64,000 nucleotides of DNA. Origin: Lysobacter prati. GTDB lineage: Bacteria; Pseudomonadota; Gammaproteobacteria; Xanthomonadales; Xanthomonadaceae. Position 1 is the stretch's first letter; each line of letters starts with the position of its first letter. The notes under the pieces are model-generated. The model worked only from the letters and a program-made list of their open reading frames with translations, was not told where the DNA came from and searched no databases. Where the stretch lies: NCBI RefSeq assembly GCF_009765215.1, contig NZ_VLNV01000007.1:62001-126000 (forward strand), written 5' to 3'. Made by a program: the position numbers and the translations under genes. Of this stretch, positions 1 through 11,792 are shown one piece after another.

Positions 1-11
1 GCTTCGCACCG

Positions 12-989
12 TTGCGTTGGTTGACTAATCTCGTGCTCGCCGCTTGCGTCTTGTGGGCGTTCCTGGGGATTGGCTACGCGCCGTGGGGTGTTGCGTCGCT
101 TCGGTGGGGCATCGCGACACTGTTCCTGCTGTTTTCGGGCTGGGCACTGTTCAAGGCCCGCTGGCGATGGCCCGCTTGGATTGCCATCGCGCTCGTGGTG
201 GCCGCCATCGGCAGCCGATGGCTCATCCATCCTTCGCTGGATCGCAACTGGCCACTCGACGTGGCCGTCATGCCGCGCGTGCAGATCCAGGGCGACCGGG
301 TGCGCATCAGCGGCTATCGCAATTTCGTCTACCGAAGCCCCGACGACTTCGACATCCGCTACGAGGAACGGGAGTTTCGCCTGTCCGACCTGCGCTCGCT
401 GGACTTCTTCGTTTCCTATTGGTGGCCGGGCCCGGTGGCGCACACGTTCGTCAGCTTCAACTTCGCCAATTCCGACCCGGTGGCCGTGTCAATCGAAACG
501 CGCCCCGAAGTGGGCGAAGGGTTCGATCCGATCGCCTCGATGTTCCGCAGATTCGAGCTGATTTACGTGGTGGGCGACGAAAAGGACATCGTCGGCGTGC
601 GTACGAACCATCGCCACGAGGACGTGTACCTGTATCGCACCAACGCCTCCCCGGAAGCGGCGCGGCAGCTGTTCCTGGTGTACGCCAAACGCATCGACGC
701 GCTCGCGGCGCGCGCCGAGTTCTACAACCTTCTGAGCAACAGCTGCACCATCAACATCGTTCGCTACGCGAACCGTGCAGGCCGCGTCGGCCCGCTGGAC
801 TTCCGCCATGTGTTGAACGGATACAGCGATCGCTACCTGTATCGCACCGGCGCCATCGACACCTCCATTCCCTTCGCCAAGCTTCGCGCGATGTCCCGCA
901 TCAACGACAAGGCCCAGGCGGCCGACGAGTCACCCGATTTCTCCCGGCGCATCCGCGAGGGACTGCCGGTTCCGGCAGCACGGCCGTAA
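12..989 (+). CDS. DUF4105-type membrane-anchored protein (5' end uncertain)
   Basis: About 325 residues. The N-terminal ~75 residues are very hydrophobic and form two or three membrane segments; the rest looks periplasmic. The soluble part resembles the DUF4105 family (Lnb-like N-terminal periplasmic domain), with the typical region around SNSCTINIVRYAN near residue 244, where an Asn-x-Cys-Thr stretch is conserved in a papain-like fold. That family is proposed to be hydrolytic, but no substrate is known. The start used here is TTG at 12; the reading frame is open to the window edge, so the true start may lie outside. The gene ends 52 bp before the tRNA-Lys 3' end, which is on the opposite strand. 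Confidence 0.75.
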   Translation: MRWLTNLVLAACVLWAFLGIGYAPWGVASLRWGIATLFLLFSGWALFKARWRWPAWIAIALVVAAIGSRWLIHPSLDRNWPLDVAVMPRVQIQGDRVRISGYRNFVYRSPDDFDIRYEEREFRLSDLRSLDFFVSYWWPGPVAHTFVSFNFANSDPVAVSIETRPEVGEGFDPIASMFRRFELIYVVGDEKDIVGVRTNHRHEDVYLYRTNASPEAARQLFLVYAKRIDALAARAEFYNLLSNSCTINIVRYANRAGRVGPLDFRHVLNGYSDRYLYRTGAIDTSIPFAKLRAMSRINDKAQAADESPDFSRRIREGLPVPAARP

Positions 990-1041
990 TCCGGCGGCGC
1001 CGGTAACGGCGCGGCGGAGACAAACGAGGTGATGGATCAGA

Positions 1042-1117
1042 TGGTGGGCCGTGATGGATTCGAACCATCGACCAGCGGATTAAAAGTCCGATGCTCTACC
1101 GACTGAGCTAACGGCCC
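1042..1117 (-). tRNA. tRNA-Lys (anticodon UUU)
   Basis: A 76-nt tRNA read on the minus strand, with GGGCCGT acceptor stem, D-loop, T-loop (GGTTCGAATCC) and an encoded 3' CCA (TGG at 1042-1044 on the plus strand). The anticodon loop is CTTTTAA, giving anticodon UUU (plus-strand positions 1082-1084), which reads Lys AAA/AAG. It sits just downstream of the queE-queC genes, in the same orientation. I saw no integrase or att duplication beside it. Confidence 0.96.
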
Positions 1118-1231
1118 ACTTGTAACTTTCCTGCGCTCGCGGTGGTTGCGGGCGGCACGCCGGCCTTGCGCCGGGGCGTGCATTCTAGCGCACAGCGCAT
1201 CCGCGATGCAGTCCGCGTAGGCCTCTGTCGT

Positions 1232-1930
1232 TCAGACGTAACGTGTCGGGTCGGCCACGCCGGCCGCGATGAACCCTTCCGCACGCAGGCGGCATGCGTC
1301 GCAATGGCCGCAGGCGCGGCCCTGGTCGTCGGCCTTGTAACAGGACACGGTCTCGGCGAAATCCACGCCCAGGCGCAGGCCCTCGCGGACGATGTCGGCC
1401 TTGCTCATGAACTGCAGCGGCGCGTGGACGCGCAGGCCGGCGCCTTCCACGCCCGCCTTGGTGGCGAGGTTGGCCAGGCTCTGGAATGCGGCGATGAACT
1501 CCGGGCGGCAATCCGGGTAACCGGAGTAGTCGACGGCATTGACGCCGCAGAAGATGTCGGCCGCGCCCAGCACCTCGGCCCAGCCCAGCGCGACCGACAG
1601 CATGATCGTGTTGCGCGCGGGCACGTAGGTCACCGGGATCGCGTCCTTGGCCGCGGCCTGGCCTATCGCGTGGCCATCGTCGTCGGTCGGCACCGAGATG
1701 GTTTCGTCGGTGAGCGCCGATCCGCCGATGCTGCGCAGGTCGACATTGACCGTCTTGTGCGCGACCGCGCCGAGCGACTTCGACACGCGGTCGGCGGCAT
1801 CGAGTTCGGAGGTGTGGCGCTGGCCGTAGCGCACGCTCAGCGCATGCACGGCGAAGCCCTGCTCGCGCGCGATCGCGATGACCACGGCGGAGTCCATCCC
1901 GCCCGATACCAGGACAACAGCGTTCTTCAT
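1232..1930 (-). CDS. queC: 7-cyano-7-deazaguanine synthase QueC
   Basis: Makes preQ0 from 7-carboxy-7-deazaguanine and ammonia with ATP, in the queuosine tRNA modification pathway in the cytoplasm. 232 residues, the usual family length. The PP-loop SGGMDS is at residues 9-14. The C-terminal zinc site is C197 plus C207, C210 and C213 (CGHCDAC). The start is the ATG at 1930 ([11 protein letters not shown]); the frame extends further upstream but only by antisense-like, arginine-rich sequence overlapping queE. It lies 46 bp downstream of queE on the same strand, so the two are probably cotranscribed. Confidence 0.96.
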   Translation of the reverse strand: MKNAVVLVSGGMDSAVVIAIAREQGFAVHALSVRYGQRHTSELDAADRVSKSLGAVAHKTVNVDLRSIGGSALTDETISVPTDDDGHAIGQAAAKDAIPVTYVPARNTIMLSVALGWAEVLGAADIFCGVNAVDYSGYPDCRPEFIAAFQSLANLATKAGVEGAGLRVHAPLQFMSKADIVREGLRLGVDFAETVSCYKADDQGRACGHCDACRLRAEGFIAAGVADPTRYV

Positions 1931-1976
1931 CTGATTGGCTTCCACTGGGGGTACTGCGGAAATCAGCAGGTCGCGA

Positions 1977-2654
1977 TCAGCGGCCCGGCTCGTCGTTCCA
2001 CAGGATCTTGTGCAACTGCAGCTGGAACCGCACCGGCAACTTGTCGGCGACGATCCAGTCGGCCAGGTCGCTGGGCTTGATCTGGGTGAAGCTGGGCGAG
2101 AACAGTACATCGCAGACTGCGGTGAGGCCGTGTTCGGCGACCACGCCCTTGGCCCAGTCGTAGTCCTCGCGCGAACAGATCACGAACTTGACCTGGTCGT
2201 GCGGCGTGAGCAGCGGCAGGTTCGACCACAGGTTGCGGTGGACTTCCATCGACCCCGGCGTCTTGATGTCGAGGATGCGCGAGACGCGGGTATCGACCTG
2301 GCTGATATCGATCGCGCCGGAGGTCTCCAGCGACACCTCATAACCGGCGTCGCACAGCCGCTGCAGCAGGCCGATGCAGCGCTTCTGCGCGAGCGGTTCG
2401 CCGCCGGTGACGCAGACATGGCGGGCGCCGTGGCCGGCGACTTCTTCGAGGATGTCATCAATCTGGTGCCACTCGCCGCCATGGAAGGCGTACGCGGTGT
2501 CGCAGTATTGGCAGCGCAGCGGGCAACCGGTCAGGCGCACGAAAACGGTCGGCCAGCCGATGCTGCGGGCCTCGCCCTGCAGTGACAGGAAAATCTCGGT
2601 GATCCGCAGCCGGTCCGGCGACGCTGCGGCCGCTTCGGCGGAGAGTGCGTTCAT
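1977..2654 (-). CDS. queE: 7-carboxy-7-deazaguanine synthase QueE
   Basis: Radical-SAM enzyme that contracts 6-carboxy-tetrahydropterin to 7-carboxy-7-deazaguanine, the step before QueC. 225 residues. The [4Fe-4S] motif CxxxCxxC is C44, C48, C51 (CPLRCQYC), preceded by the family signature SLQGEA at 24-29 and followed by the SAM-binding GGEP motif (VTGGEPL). Together with queC and the upstream tol-pal genes it forms the common gammaproteobacterial order cpoB-queE-queC. Confidence 0.95.
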   Translation of the reverse strand: MNALSAEAAAASPDRLRITEIFLSLQGEARSIGWPTVFVRLTGCPLRCQYCDTAYAFHGGEWHQIDDILEEVAGHGARHVCVTGGEPLAQKRCIGLLQRLCDAGYEVSLETSGAIDISQVDTRVSRILDIKTPGSMEVHRNLWSNLPLLTPHDQVKFVICSREDYDWAKGVVAEHGLTAVCDVLFSPSFTQIKPSDLADWIVADKLPVRFQLQLHKILWNDEPGR

Positions 2655-2740
2655 GGCCCTGATTTTAAAGGATCTTGCGGGACCGGGCTTGGCCGGCCTT
2701 GCTCATGCCGGCCTGGCGGCCGTGCTCGGCGCTCAGGTGT

Positions 2741-3559
2741 TCAGCGAAGACGGCCGAGCTGGATCGCGTTGAGGCGGTCGCTGGCGGTGCGGGCGGCATC
2801 GGTGCCGGGGTATTTCGCCGAAACCTCGGCCAGCGTGCGCTCGGCCGCTTCGACCTTCTTGAGCCCGAACTGCGACAGGCCGACCTTGAGCATCGCGCCC
2901 GGAGCCTTGTCGTGGGTCGGAAAACGATCCAGCAGGGATTGGAACTGGATCTGCGCCAGTTCGTAATTCTGGGTGACGTAGTAGCTCTCGCCGAGCCAGT
3001 ACAGCGCATTTGGCGCGTAGGCGCCCTGCGGGTAGGTCTCGACGAAGGCCTGGAACAGGCGCGAGGACTCGACGTAGTTGCCGCTCTTGAGCGCGCCGAA
3101 GGCGGCATCGTAGGCGGCGCGTTCGTCGGCGCCCTGGGCCAGTGCGCCCTTGTCACCATAGACCGCCGGTGGGCGGTCCTTGGCCGATGCGGACGGCGCC
3201 GCGGGCTTGGTCGACTTGGCCGGTGCCGCCGCCGGTACCGGGGTCCCGGTGGCCGGAGGGGTGACCGTGCCGCTCTCGAGCCGGTTGATGCGGCCGTCGA
3301 GGTCGAGGTACTGGGCCTTGCCGCTTTCCAGCAACTGGTTGTTCTGCTGCTGCAGTTCTTCGATCTGCGAACGCAGGGACTGCACTTCGTTGCGAAGCTG
3401 GCTGACCTGGTTGAGCAGGTCGACGTTGCCCTGGTTGTTGGCGGCCTGCTGCTCGAGCACGGTCACCCGGTCAGCCAGGCTGGCCCGTTGCGCGACAGCG
3501 GGCGCGGCGACCACGAGGGTCGCCGCGAACGCCATGGCAAGTAACGTCTTGCGCATCAT
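2741..3559 (-). CDS. cpoB: Cell division coordinator CpoB (YbgF)
   Basis: Periplasmic partner of TolA that links outer-membrane constriction with PBP1B-dependent peptidoglycan synthesis. 272 residues: signal peptide ending AVA|Q at about residue 23; coiled coil rich in Gln/Leu/Asn at about 27-90 (trimerisation domain); a Pro/Ala/Lys linker at about 95-135; then tetratricopeptide repeats to the C-terminus (YDAAFGALKSGNYVESSRLF, LYWLGESYYV). It starts 9 nt after the pal stop codon and is the last gene of the tol-pal operon. Confidence 0.95.
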   Translation of the reverse strand: MMRKTLLAMAFAATLVVAAPAVAQRASLADRVTVLEQQAANNQGNVDLLNQVSQLRNEVQSLRSQIEELQQQNNQLLESGKAQYLDLDGRINRLESGTVTPPATGTPVPAAAPAKSTKPAAPSASAKDRPPAVYGDKGALAQGADERAAYDAAFGALKSGNYVESSRLFQAFVETYPQGAYAPNALYWLGESYYVTQNYELAQIQFQSLLDRFPTHDKAPGAMLKVGLSQFGLKKVEAAERTLAEVSAKYPGTDAARTASDRLNAIQLGRLR

Positions 3560-3568
3560 CGCCAGCTA

Positions 3569-4081
3569 TTACTTGGCGGTGTACACGATTTCGACGCGAC
3601 GGTTCTTGGCCCAGCAATCTTCGTTCGAGTCGGTGCAGACCGGACGCTCTTCGCCGTAGCTGGTGACCGTGATCTGGCTGCCCGAGCCGCCATTGGCCTG
3701 GACGGCCGACGACACGGCATTGCCGCGGCGCTCGCCGAGGCCGAGGTTGTACTCGCGGCTGCCGCGCTCGTCGGCATGGCCTTCGAGGGTCATGCGCGAG
3801 GACGGACGGTCACGCAGGTACTTGGCGTGGCAGCCGACGATGGCCTGGAACTCCGGACGCAGGCTGTCCTGGTCGAAGTCGAAGTAGACCACGCGCTGGC
3901 GCAGGCAGGCGTCGGTGTCGAGATCGTTCGGGCCGTAGACGCCCGAGGTGACCGGAGCTTCGGCAGCCGGAGCGGTGGTCGGCGTTTCGGCCGGCGGCGG
4001 GGTTTCCTTGACCTTCTTGGAGCAGGCCACGGCCGCGGTGCAGAGCACGGCGGTGAGCAGGATGCGAGCGGTGTTGTTCAT
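3569..4081 (-). CDS. pal: Peptidoglycan-associated lipoprotein Pal
   Basis: Outer-membrane lipoprotein that binds peptidoglycan and TolB. 170 residues. Signal peptide with lipidated Cys20 (AAVAC), a Pro/Ala-rich linker, then an OmpA-like domain from about residue 60 (YFDFDQDSL) with the peptidoglycan-binding segment GHADERGSREYNLGLGERR. The ATG at 4081 is chosen because GAGGAAAA lies just upstream and the signal peptide follows; an in-frame upstream extension lacks sense. Operon with tolB upstream and cpoB downstream. Confidence 0.96.
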   Translation of the reverse strand: MNNTARILLTAVLCTAAVACSKKVKETPPPAETPTTAPAAEAPVTSGVYGPNDLDTDACLRQRVVYFDFDQDSLRPEFQAIVGCHAKYLRDRPSSRMTLEGHADERGSREYNLGLGERRGNAVSSAVQANGGSGSQITVTSYGEERPVCTDSNEDCWAKNRRVEIVYTAK

Positions 4082-4183
4082 GGTTTTCCTCGTCATTCGA
4101 GCAGGGACAGATACGGGGCAAGCGGAAGTGAAACAAAAACGCACGGCAGCATCGCCGATCCTTGCGGATTGACTCCGACAAGA

Positions 4184-5500
4184 TCAGCGAGGCAAGCGGA
4201 ACGGCCCCCAAGCCGGCTCACGCACGTCTCCATCCGCGAGCACCAGGCGCTGGCGCACCCTGGCATCGGACGAAACGGCATAGAGCACGCCCCGGCGGCC
4301 CTCGCGCGCAGCATAAAGGATCATCGCGCCATTCGGGGCAAAGCTGGGCGACTCGTCCAGGGATCCGGGCGAAAGTGTGCTCCAGCGCGCAGACCCGAGC
4401 GTGCTGTCCATCAGGGCGATGCGGTAGGTGTTGCCCGAGCCCTGGGCGGTGGCGATCTTCTTGCCGTCGGCCGAAATGCTGGCGCTGGCGTTGTAGCTGC
4501 CCTGGAAGGTGACGCGGGTGGCGCTGCCGCCACTCGACGGAACCGAGTAGATCTGCGGGCGACCGCCGCGGTCGGAAGTGAAGTAGATGGTGCCGCCGTC
4601 CGGGCTCCAGTTCGGCTCGGTGTCGATGCTGAAGTGATTGGTCAGCTGGGTCAGCGCCTTGCTGCCCAGGTCCATTACGTAGATCTCGGGGTTGCCGCTG
4701 CGCGACAGGGTCAGGGCCAGGCGACGGCCGTCAGGCGAGAACGACGGGGCGCCGTTGATGCCGCGGAACTTGGCGATCAGTTCGCGGCTGCCGGAGGTGA
4801 TGTTCTGGATATAGATCGAGGAGTTGCCGCCCTCGAAGCTGACATAGGCCAGGCGACCACCGTCCGGGCTCCACGACGGCGACAGCAACGGCTCGGGCGA
4901 GCGCACCACAGTCTGCGGGTTGAAGCCGTCGGAATCGGCGACCATCAACGCGTACTGGGCGCCCTTGCCGGTGCCGGTCGCGGTGACATAGGCGATGCGG
5001 GTGAAGAACGCGCCGCGGATGCCGGTGATCTTTTCGTAGACCGCGTCGGCGACCTGATGTGCCACGTCCCGCATCGCATTGGCGCGGGCGGTCAGGGCGA
5101 AGCCGAGCAGGCGCTGCTGCTTGGCCACGTCGAACAGTTCGTATTCGAGGCGGTAGCTGCCAGCGCCGGCGTCGAGGACGCGGCCGACGACGATGAAGTC
5201 CTGGTTCAACGCGCGCCAGGTCGGGTAGTTGATCTCCCCGCCCTTGGTCGGCTTTTCGATGATGTCCTTGTCCGGCAGCGGCCGGAACTGCCCGGAGCGC
5301 GCGAGGTCGGCGCTGATCACCTGGGCGAGGTCGGTTTCCGGCGCGGTGCCACTGCCCTGGTAGGGCATCGGCACCACGGCGATCGGGAGGGCAGCGGCAT
5401 TGCCGCCGACGATGTCGATCTCGAGCCCCTGCTGGGCAAAAGCGGCGACGGGAAGCAGCAGGGCGAGCAGCGAGGCAAGCCAGGCGACGGGTCGGTTCAT
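4184..5500 (-). CDS. tolB: Tol-Pal translocation protein TolB
   Basis: Periplasmic beta-propeller that binds Pal and TolA and takes part in outer-membrane constriction. 438 residues: signal peptide cut after AFA at residue 22, an N-terminal alpha/beta domain to about 165, then repeated WD40-like PD40 blades, each with a SPDG motif ([39 protein letters not shown]). Family length is about 430. It is separated from tolA by 200 bp that hold a palindromic repeat, and from pal by 102 bp. Confidence 0.97.
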   Translation of the reverse strand: MNRPVAWLASLLALLLPVAAFAQQGLEIDIVGGNAAALPIAVVPMPYQGSGTAPETDLAQVISADLARSGQFRPLPDKDIIEKPTKGGEINYPTWRALNQDFIVVGRVLDAGAGSYRLEYELFDVAKQQRLLGFALTARANAMRDVAHQVADAVYEKITGIRGAFFTRIAYVTATGTGKGAQYALMVADSDGFNPQTVVRSPEPLLSPSWSPDGGRLAYVSFEGGNSSIYIQNITSGSRELIAKFRGINGAPSFSPDGRRLALTLSRSGNPEIYVMDLGSKALTQLTNHFSIDTEPNWSPDGGTIYFTSDRGGRPQIYSVPSSGGSATRVTFQGSYNASASISADGKKIATAQGSGNTYRIALMDSTLGSARWSTLSPGSLDESPSFAPNGAMILYAAREGRRGVLYAVSSDARVRQRLVLADGDVREPAWGPFRLPR

Positions 5501-5575
5501 CGGTGCTCCAGTGATGCGGACATTTAACTCTGCAATTGTTAACAGGGGTGGGGTGAACGTGGCCTCAAGCGAGGG

Positions 5576-5695
5576 GCAAAAGCACCCCCTCTTCCGCCCC
5601 TTCGGGGCACGTTCTCCCGCAAGGGGAGAAGGAACCTTTCAACCCTCTCCCCTTGTGGGAGAGGGACCGGCCGCGAACGCGGCCAGGGAGAGGGG
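5576..5695. repeat. Dispersed palindromic repeat, copy 1 (CCCTCTCCC family)
   Basis: About 120 bp in the tolA-tolB gap, built of two palindromic parts: a TTCTCCC...GGGGAGAAGG hairpin and a CCCTCTCCCCTTGTGGGAGAGGG-type hairpin (5643-5665), followed by GGCCGCGAACGCGGCC and AGGGAGAGGGG. The same sequence is seen nearly unchanged at 19507-19626, with partial copies at 24167, 43973 and 62371. It ends 5 bp before the tolA stop codon. Confidence 0.85.
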
Positions 5696-5700
5696 CCGCC

Positions 5701-6659
5701 TCAGCGATCCTGCGCCGTGAACTTCAGCGTCAGATTGCGTGCGAACACCTTCTCGAACCCGGCATATGGCAGCGGCTGCGCCTTGAGCACCGCCGCCTCG
5801 ATCGAGCGACGACCTTGCTCATCGTAGGCGCACGGCTCTGACACTTCCGCGCTCATCACCTGCCCACCCGGCAACTGCCGGATCAGCAGCGTGCAGCGCG
5901 AACCGACCGGCACCGTTTCCGGGCGGGTCCATTTGCTCAGGATCGCTTCCTGCAATGCGGCGGCATAACGTGCCTGCAGGCCGGTGTCGGTGCCATTGTT
6001 GCCCGGCGGCGGACTGGCATCGCTGCTGCCGGCCGATTCGGCAGGCGCCGGCCGCGAGCGGACGTCGGCGATCTGGGCCAGGCGCTGCTCGGCCAGGTCG
6101 GCCTCGCGCGCGGCGGCGACGCGCTTGCGGCGGATCTCGGCCAGCTTCTGCTCGCGCTCCTGGTCCTGCTGCGCGGCCAGGCGACGCTGCTTCTCGATCT
6201 GCTCCTGGCGCTTCTGCTCGGTCAGGTCGACCTGGTCCTGCTTGCGCTTGGCTTCCTGGACCTTGTCTTCCTCGGCAGCGATCGGCGTGGGCTGGTCGAC
6301 CACCGCTTCCTGGTTCTCGTTGTCCGGAACCGGAATGAAATCCTGCGGCTGCGGCTGCGGCGTGACGATGGAATCTTCCGGACGCGGCTCCGGCAACGGT
6401 TGCGGCAGCGGTGCAGCCTCTTCCGGTTCCGGCGGCGGCGGCAGTTCGGCCGGCTTGGGACGCTTGAGCAACGTGCGCTGCATCGCCGGCGACAGTGCGT
6501 CGGCGTCGATCAGTTCGGCGGTCACGGGCGAGCCCACGGCCGAAACCGGCGCGGCGGCGCGTGTCCACAAAAGGCCGACGAACATCAGGGCAAACAGCAG
6601 TGCATGCAGCCCCACCGCCTGCCAGATCGCCCGCGCGGTGTCGGCGCGCGACTCCCGCA

Positions 6660-6660
<1 letters not shown>
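5701..6660 (-). CDS. tolA: Cell envelope integrity protein TolA
   Basis: Inner-membrane protein that spans the periplasm and carries proton-motive energy from TolQR to TolB-Pal. 319 residues: short cytoplasmic N-terminus, one membrane helix at about 12-33, a Pro/Glu-rich stretch (60-125), a long charged coiled coil rich in Gln, Lys, Arg and Ala (about 130-200), and a TonB-like C-terminal domain (about 225-319) with two Cys (SRCTLLIRQL and SEPCAYDEQG) that probably form the TolAIII disulfide. Its ATG overlaps the tolR stop by 1 nt. Confidence 0.95.
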
Positions 6661-7109
<449 letters not shown>

Positions 7110-7209
7110 GGCCTTCCTCTCGTTTCTATCGGTTCAAGACCGGTGGTTCACGGCCCGGAGGCCGATGAAAGTCCGCACCTGAAATGCGGGACGTTGCGAG
7201 GGAATCGCA

Positions 7210-8001
7210 TCAGGTCTCGTCGAGGTTCGCCTGGCGCTGCAGGATCGAGGAGAACTCTTCGGAGAACGCGTCGTAGCGCACCGACATGCGTTCGACCTTG
7301 GTCGCGTAGCGGTTGTAGGCCCACACCGCCGGGATCGCCGCGAACAGGCCCATCGCCGTGGCGATCAACGCCTCGGAGATACCGGGCGCGACCGTGGCGA
7401 TGGTCGCTTCCTTCATGTTGGCCAGGCCCTGGAACGAAATCATGATGCCCCACACCGTGCCGAACAGACCGACATACGGGCTGATCGAACCGACGTTGGC
7501 GAGGAATTCCAGGTTGTGCTCAAGGCCGTCGATCTCGCGTGAGCCGGTGGCGCGCATGGCGCGCTGGGCGCCTTCGAGCTGCATGCGACTGTCGGCGCCG
7601 CGGCGCTGGCGCAGACGGCCGAACTCACGGAAGCCGGCTTCGAAGATCGCTTCCAGGCCGCCGATCTCGCGGTTGCGCTCGGTGCTGCCGGCATAAAGCT
7701 TGGACAGTTCGGCGCCGGACCAGAAGCGCTCTTCGAACTGGTCGGCCTCGCGCGCGGCGCGGTCGAGCACGCGTTTCTTGCGGAAGATGATCACCCACGA
7801 GGCGATCGAACCGAACAGCAGCAACAGCATGACCAGCTGCACCGGGATGCTGGCATGCAGCACCAGTTGCAGCAGGTTGAGGCTGTTGTTGTCGACGGCG
7901 CCCGTCGACAGCGCCTGCACCGCTGTGTTGGCGGCATTGGCGGCCTCTTCCGGCAGGGGCTCCACCGCGGTGGCCTGCAGTGCTGTCAACAATGGGGTCA
8001 T
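7210..8001 (-). CDS. tolQ: Tol-Pal system protein TolQ
   Basis: MotA/ExbB-family proton channel subunit. 263 residues, with an N-terminal periplasmic extension, a first membrane helix at about 50-70 (LVMLLLLFGSIASWVIIF), a cytoplasmic loop, and two C-terminal helices at about 168-190 and 200-222 (ISPYVGLFGTVWGIM, APGISEALIATAMGLFAAIP). The ATG at 8001 has GGAGAA upstream; a slightly longer frame lacks a better start. 100 bp separate it from tolR and 84 bp from ybgC. Confidence 0.95.
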   Translation of the reverse strand: MTPLLTALQATAVEPLPEEAANAANTAVQALSTGAVDNNSLNLLQLVLHASIPVQLVMLLLLFGSIASWVIIFRKKRVLDRAAREADQFEERFWSGAELSKLYAGSTERNREIGGLEAIFEAGFREFGRLRQRRGADSRMQLEGAQRAMRATGSREIDGLEHNLEFLANVGSISPYVGLFGTVWGIMISFQGLANMKEATIATVAPGISEALIATAMGLFAAIPAVWAYNRYATKVERMSVRYDAFSEEFSSILQRQANLDET

Positions 8002-8085
8002 GCCTGGTTCTCCGTGCCCGTCACGCGGGACTGTGTGCAACTGGGGGACTGCGCTCGGTAAAAACGGGTGAAGCGCGGATCGGGG

Positions 8086-8497
8086 TTACTGCGGTTGCTC
8101 GAGCGCCTTGAGCTGGTCGTACAACGGCGGCGGGATCGCGCGCGGGCGGAATCCTTCCGCATCCAGCGCTGCCACCCGCACCTGCGCGGTGAGTAGCAGG
8201 TCGCCACCGCGAACGATGGCCTGGGTGAAAACGGCGCTGGCACGGCGACATTCCTGCAGCCCCACCGACACCGCCAGCGCATCGTCCAGCCGTGCCGGCT
8301 TGAGGAAATCCAGCTGCATGGCGCGCACGGCGAACACCAGCCCGTACTCGATCCGCAAAAGCTCCTGGCCATACCCCTGCGCACGCATCCACTCGGTCCG
8401 CGCGCGTTCGAGGAACGCCAGGTACTGGGCGTGGTAGACCACGCCGCCAGCGTCCGTATCTTCCCAGTAGACCCGTGTCGGCCAACTGAACGCCACA

Positions 8498-8517
<20 letters not shown>
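8086..8517 (-). CDS. ybgC: Acyl-CoA thioesterase YbgC
   Basis: Hot-dog-fold thioesterase of the tol-pal cluster, which hydrolyses acyl-CoA (or acyl-ACP-bound) thioesters in the cytoplasm. 143 residues. The 4HBT signature [17 protein letters not shown] holds the catalytic Asp22, matching Asp18 of the E. coli protein. Its start lies inside the 3' end of ruvB (20-nt overlap), which ties the ruv and tol gene groups into one transcriptional run. Confidence 0.95.
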
Positions 8518-9538
<1,021 letters not shown>

Positions 9539-9709
9539 TCCCGTATGTTCGCATGGGCATGGGGTCGCGGGCATGCGCGCAGGGCGAAAGTCCGATCGGT
9601 CTCACATCGCTGCAGTCAGCACCAGACGAAGACCGGGCAACAAAACGCCGAAGCGTCGCGCGCCGGGCCGAGGATTGCGCAGCAGCGGGCCATGGATGGC
9701 CCGCGCCCC

Positions 9710-9800
9710 AAAACCGCAAAACCGCAAAACCGGGGTCAGAGTAGCTTTTGAGCAAAAGGTACTCTGACCCCGGTTTTAGACCCCGGTTTTGATTCCCGGC
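9710..9800. repeat. 52-nt near-perfect palindrome with AAAACCGC microrepeats
   Basis: In the 296-bp gap between kup and ruvB. Arms AAAACCGGGGTCAGAGTA (9726-9743) and its exact reverse complement (9760-9777) give an 18-bp perfect stem. Inside it, CTTTTG/CAAAAG (9745-9750 and 9753-9758) pair after one mismatch, leaving a 2-nt loop. Just upstream AAAACCGC is repeated twice from 9710, and after the palindrome a third half-arm (ACCCCGGTTTT) follows. Similar GGGGTCAGAGTA elements are widespread in Xanthomonadaceae to my knowledge. The rest of the gap holds nothing I can identify. Confidence 0.85.
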
Positions 9801-9834
9801 CCGGCGCGCGACGCCCTTCCGAAGGCCAGGCGCG

Positions 9835-11754
9835 TCAGATCTCGACCTGCGCCCCCAGCTCCACCAGGCGGTTGCCCGGGATGCGGAAGAAACCCGTCGC
9901 CGGCGCCGCATTGCGGTGCATGAAGGCGAACAAGCGGTCGCGCCAGATCGGCATGCCGCGGTGGCGGCTGGCCACCACGGTCTCGCGGCTGGCGAAATAC
10001 GTGGTCTCCATCGGATCGAAATAGGTGCCGCCGGCATCGCACGAGCGCATCAGCGCCAGCGGCACGTCGGGCACTTCCATGAAGCCGAAGCGGATCAGCA
10101 CGCGGTAGAAGTCATCGCCGATCGCCTGGATCTTCAGGCGCTTGTCGCGCGGCGCGTAGGGGACGTTGAGCGTCTCCACCGTCAGGAACACGTTGCGCTC
10201 GTGCAGCACCTTGTTGTGCTTGAGGTTGTGCAGCAGCGCATGCGGCACCACGCCCTTGTCGGCGGTCATGAAGATCGCCGTGCCCGGCACCCGCACCGGC
10301 GGCGCCAGCATCAGGCCGGGCAGGAAGCTGTCGAGCGAGATGCCTTCCTTGCGCACCTCGTCATGCAACAGCTCGCGGCCGCGGCGCCAGGTGCGCAGCA
10401 GGGTGAACACGACCACGCCCAGCAGCAGCGGGAACCAGGCGCCGTCGAAGAACTTGGCACCGTTGGCGATCACGAAACCGACATCGACCACGAAGAACAG
10501 CAGGCACAGCGGCAACACCCAGGTGCGCCAGCGCGGCCACAACGCGCGCGCGACCAGCGCCAGCAACAGCGTGTCGATCAGCATGGTCGCCGACACCGAG
10601 ATGCCATAGGCCGTGGCCAGCGCGGTCGAGCTGCGGAACATCAGCACCACCGCCAGCACCGCGATCATCAGCAGCCAGTTGATGTACGGCACGTAGATCT
10701 GGCCGATGGTCGACTGCGAAGTGTGCTTGACCTGCATGCGCGGGACATAGCCCAGCTGCATCGCCTGGCGGGCGACCGAGAAGGCACCGGTGATGACCGC
10801 CTGCGAGGCGATCACCGCTGCCATCGTCGCCAGCACGATCATCGGGTACAGCGCCCAAGCCGGCACCGCCTCGAAGAACGGGTTCTTGACCGCGTCCGGG
10901 TGGCCGAGCACGAATGCGCCCTGCCCCAGGTAGTTCAGCATCAGGCACGGCAGCACCAGGATGTACCAGGCATAGCGGATCGGCCGCGGACCGAAGTGGC
11001 CCATGTCGGCGTACAGCGCCTCGCCGCCGGTCACGGCCAGCACGACCACGCCCAGGATCAGCACCGAATGCGAACCGTGCTCGACGAAGAAACGCGCACC
11101 CCACATCGGGTTCAGCGCCTTGAGCACTTCCGGCGCTTCGACGATGTTGTGGACGCCGATCGCCGCCAGCGCCAGGAACCAGACCGTGGTGATCGGTCCG
11201 AAAATCCGGCCGACCTTCTCGGTGCCGAAGCGCTGGGCAAAGAACACCATCACCAGGATGACAACGGCTATCGGCACGATGAACCGGTGCAGGCCGGGTG
11301 CGGCGACCTCCAGGCCCTCGACCGCGCCGAGCACGGTGATGGCCGGGGTGATCACGCTGTCGCCGAAGAACAGCGAGGCGCCAAAGATGCCGAGGATGCC
11401 GATGATGTACGCCGAGCGCGAACCCTTGGCCAGGGTGCGCTGGGCCAGCGTCATCAACGCCATGATCCCGCCTTCGCCCTCGTTGTCGGCGCGCATGATG
11501 ATGGTCACGTACTTCACGGTCACCACGATCATCAGCGCCCAAAACACCAGCGAGAGGATGCCCAGCACGGTGTCGTGGTTGCCGATCAGTCCGAAGTGCG
11601 GCGAGAACGCCTCCTTCAGCGTGTACAGCGGGCTGGTACCGATGTCGCCGAAGACGACGCCGATCGCACCGATGACAAGGCCGCCCAGCCCCTGTTTGCC
11701 ATGGCCGTGCTGCGCGCCATTGGCGGAGGTCGAGTGGGTAGCGGGAGAGGACAT
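9835..11754 (-). CDS. kup: Low-affinity potassium uptake protein Kup
   Basis: Proton/K+ symporter of the Kup/HAK/KT family in the inner membrane. 639 residues: Ser/His-rich N-terminus, about 12 membrane helices to residue ~470, then a C-terminal cytoplasmic domain of ~160 residues. The family signature [19 protein letters not shown] is near residue 30. ATG at 11754 ([10 protein letters not shown]) is preferred; an in-frame TTG at 11796 would add 14 Arg/Pro-rich residues overlapping ruvA. It sits between ruvA and ruvB. Confidence 0.95.
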   Translation of the reverse strand: MSSPATHSTSANGAQHGHGKQGLGGLVIGAIGVVFGDIGTSPLYTLKEAFSPHFGLIGNHDTVLGILSLVFWALMIVVTVKYVTIIMRADNEGEGGIMALMTLAQRTLAKGSRSAYIIGILGIFGASLFFGDSVITPAITVLGAVEGLEVAAPGLHRFIVPIAVVILVMVFFAQRFGTEKVGRIFGPITTVWFLALAAIGVHNIVEAPEVLKALNPMWGARFFVEHGSHSVLILGVVVLAVTGGEALYADMGHFGPRPIRYAWYILVLPCLMLNYLGQGAFVLGHPDAVKNPFFEAVPAWALYPMIVLATMAAVIASQAVITGAFSVARQAMQLGYVPRMQVKHTSQSTIGQIYVPYINWLLMIAVLAVVLMFRSSTALATAYGISVSATMLIDTLLLALVARALWPRWRTWVLPLCLLFFVVDVGFVIANGAKFFDGAWFPLLLGVVVFTLLRTWRRGRELLHDEVRKEGISLDSFLPGLMLAPPVRVPGTAIFMTADKGVVPHALLHNLKHNKVLHERNVFLTVETLNVPYAPRDKRLKIQAIGDDFYRVLIRFGFMEVPDVPLALMRSCDAGGTYFDPMETTYFASRETVVASRHRGMPIWRDRLFAFMHRNAAPATGFFRIPGNRLVELGAQVEI

Positions 11755-11792
11755 GGAGTGGATTGCTCGGGGCGGCCGGGGCCGCCGTGGCG

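Noticed and set aside
1042-1117. tRNA-Lys as an integration site
   Set aside because: No integrase nearby and no repeated tRNA 3' end found in the flanking sequence.
1181-1190. Possible -10 box (TAGAAT on the minus strand) for the tRNA-Lys gene
   Set aside because: No convincing -35 element at the right spacing and it lies about 65 nt from the tRNA start.
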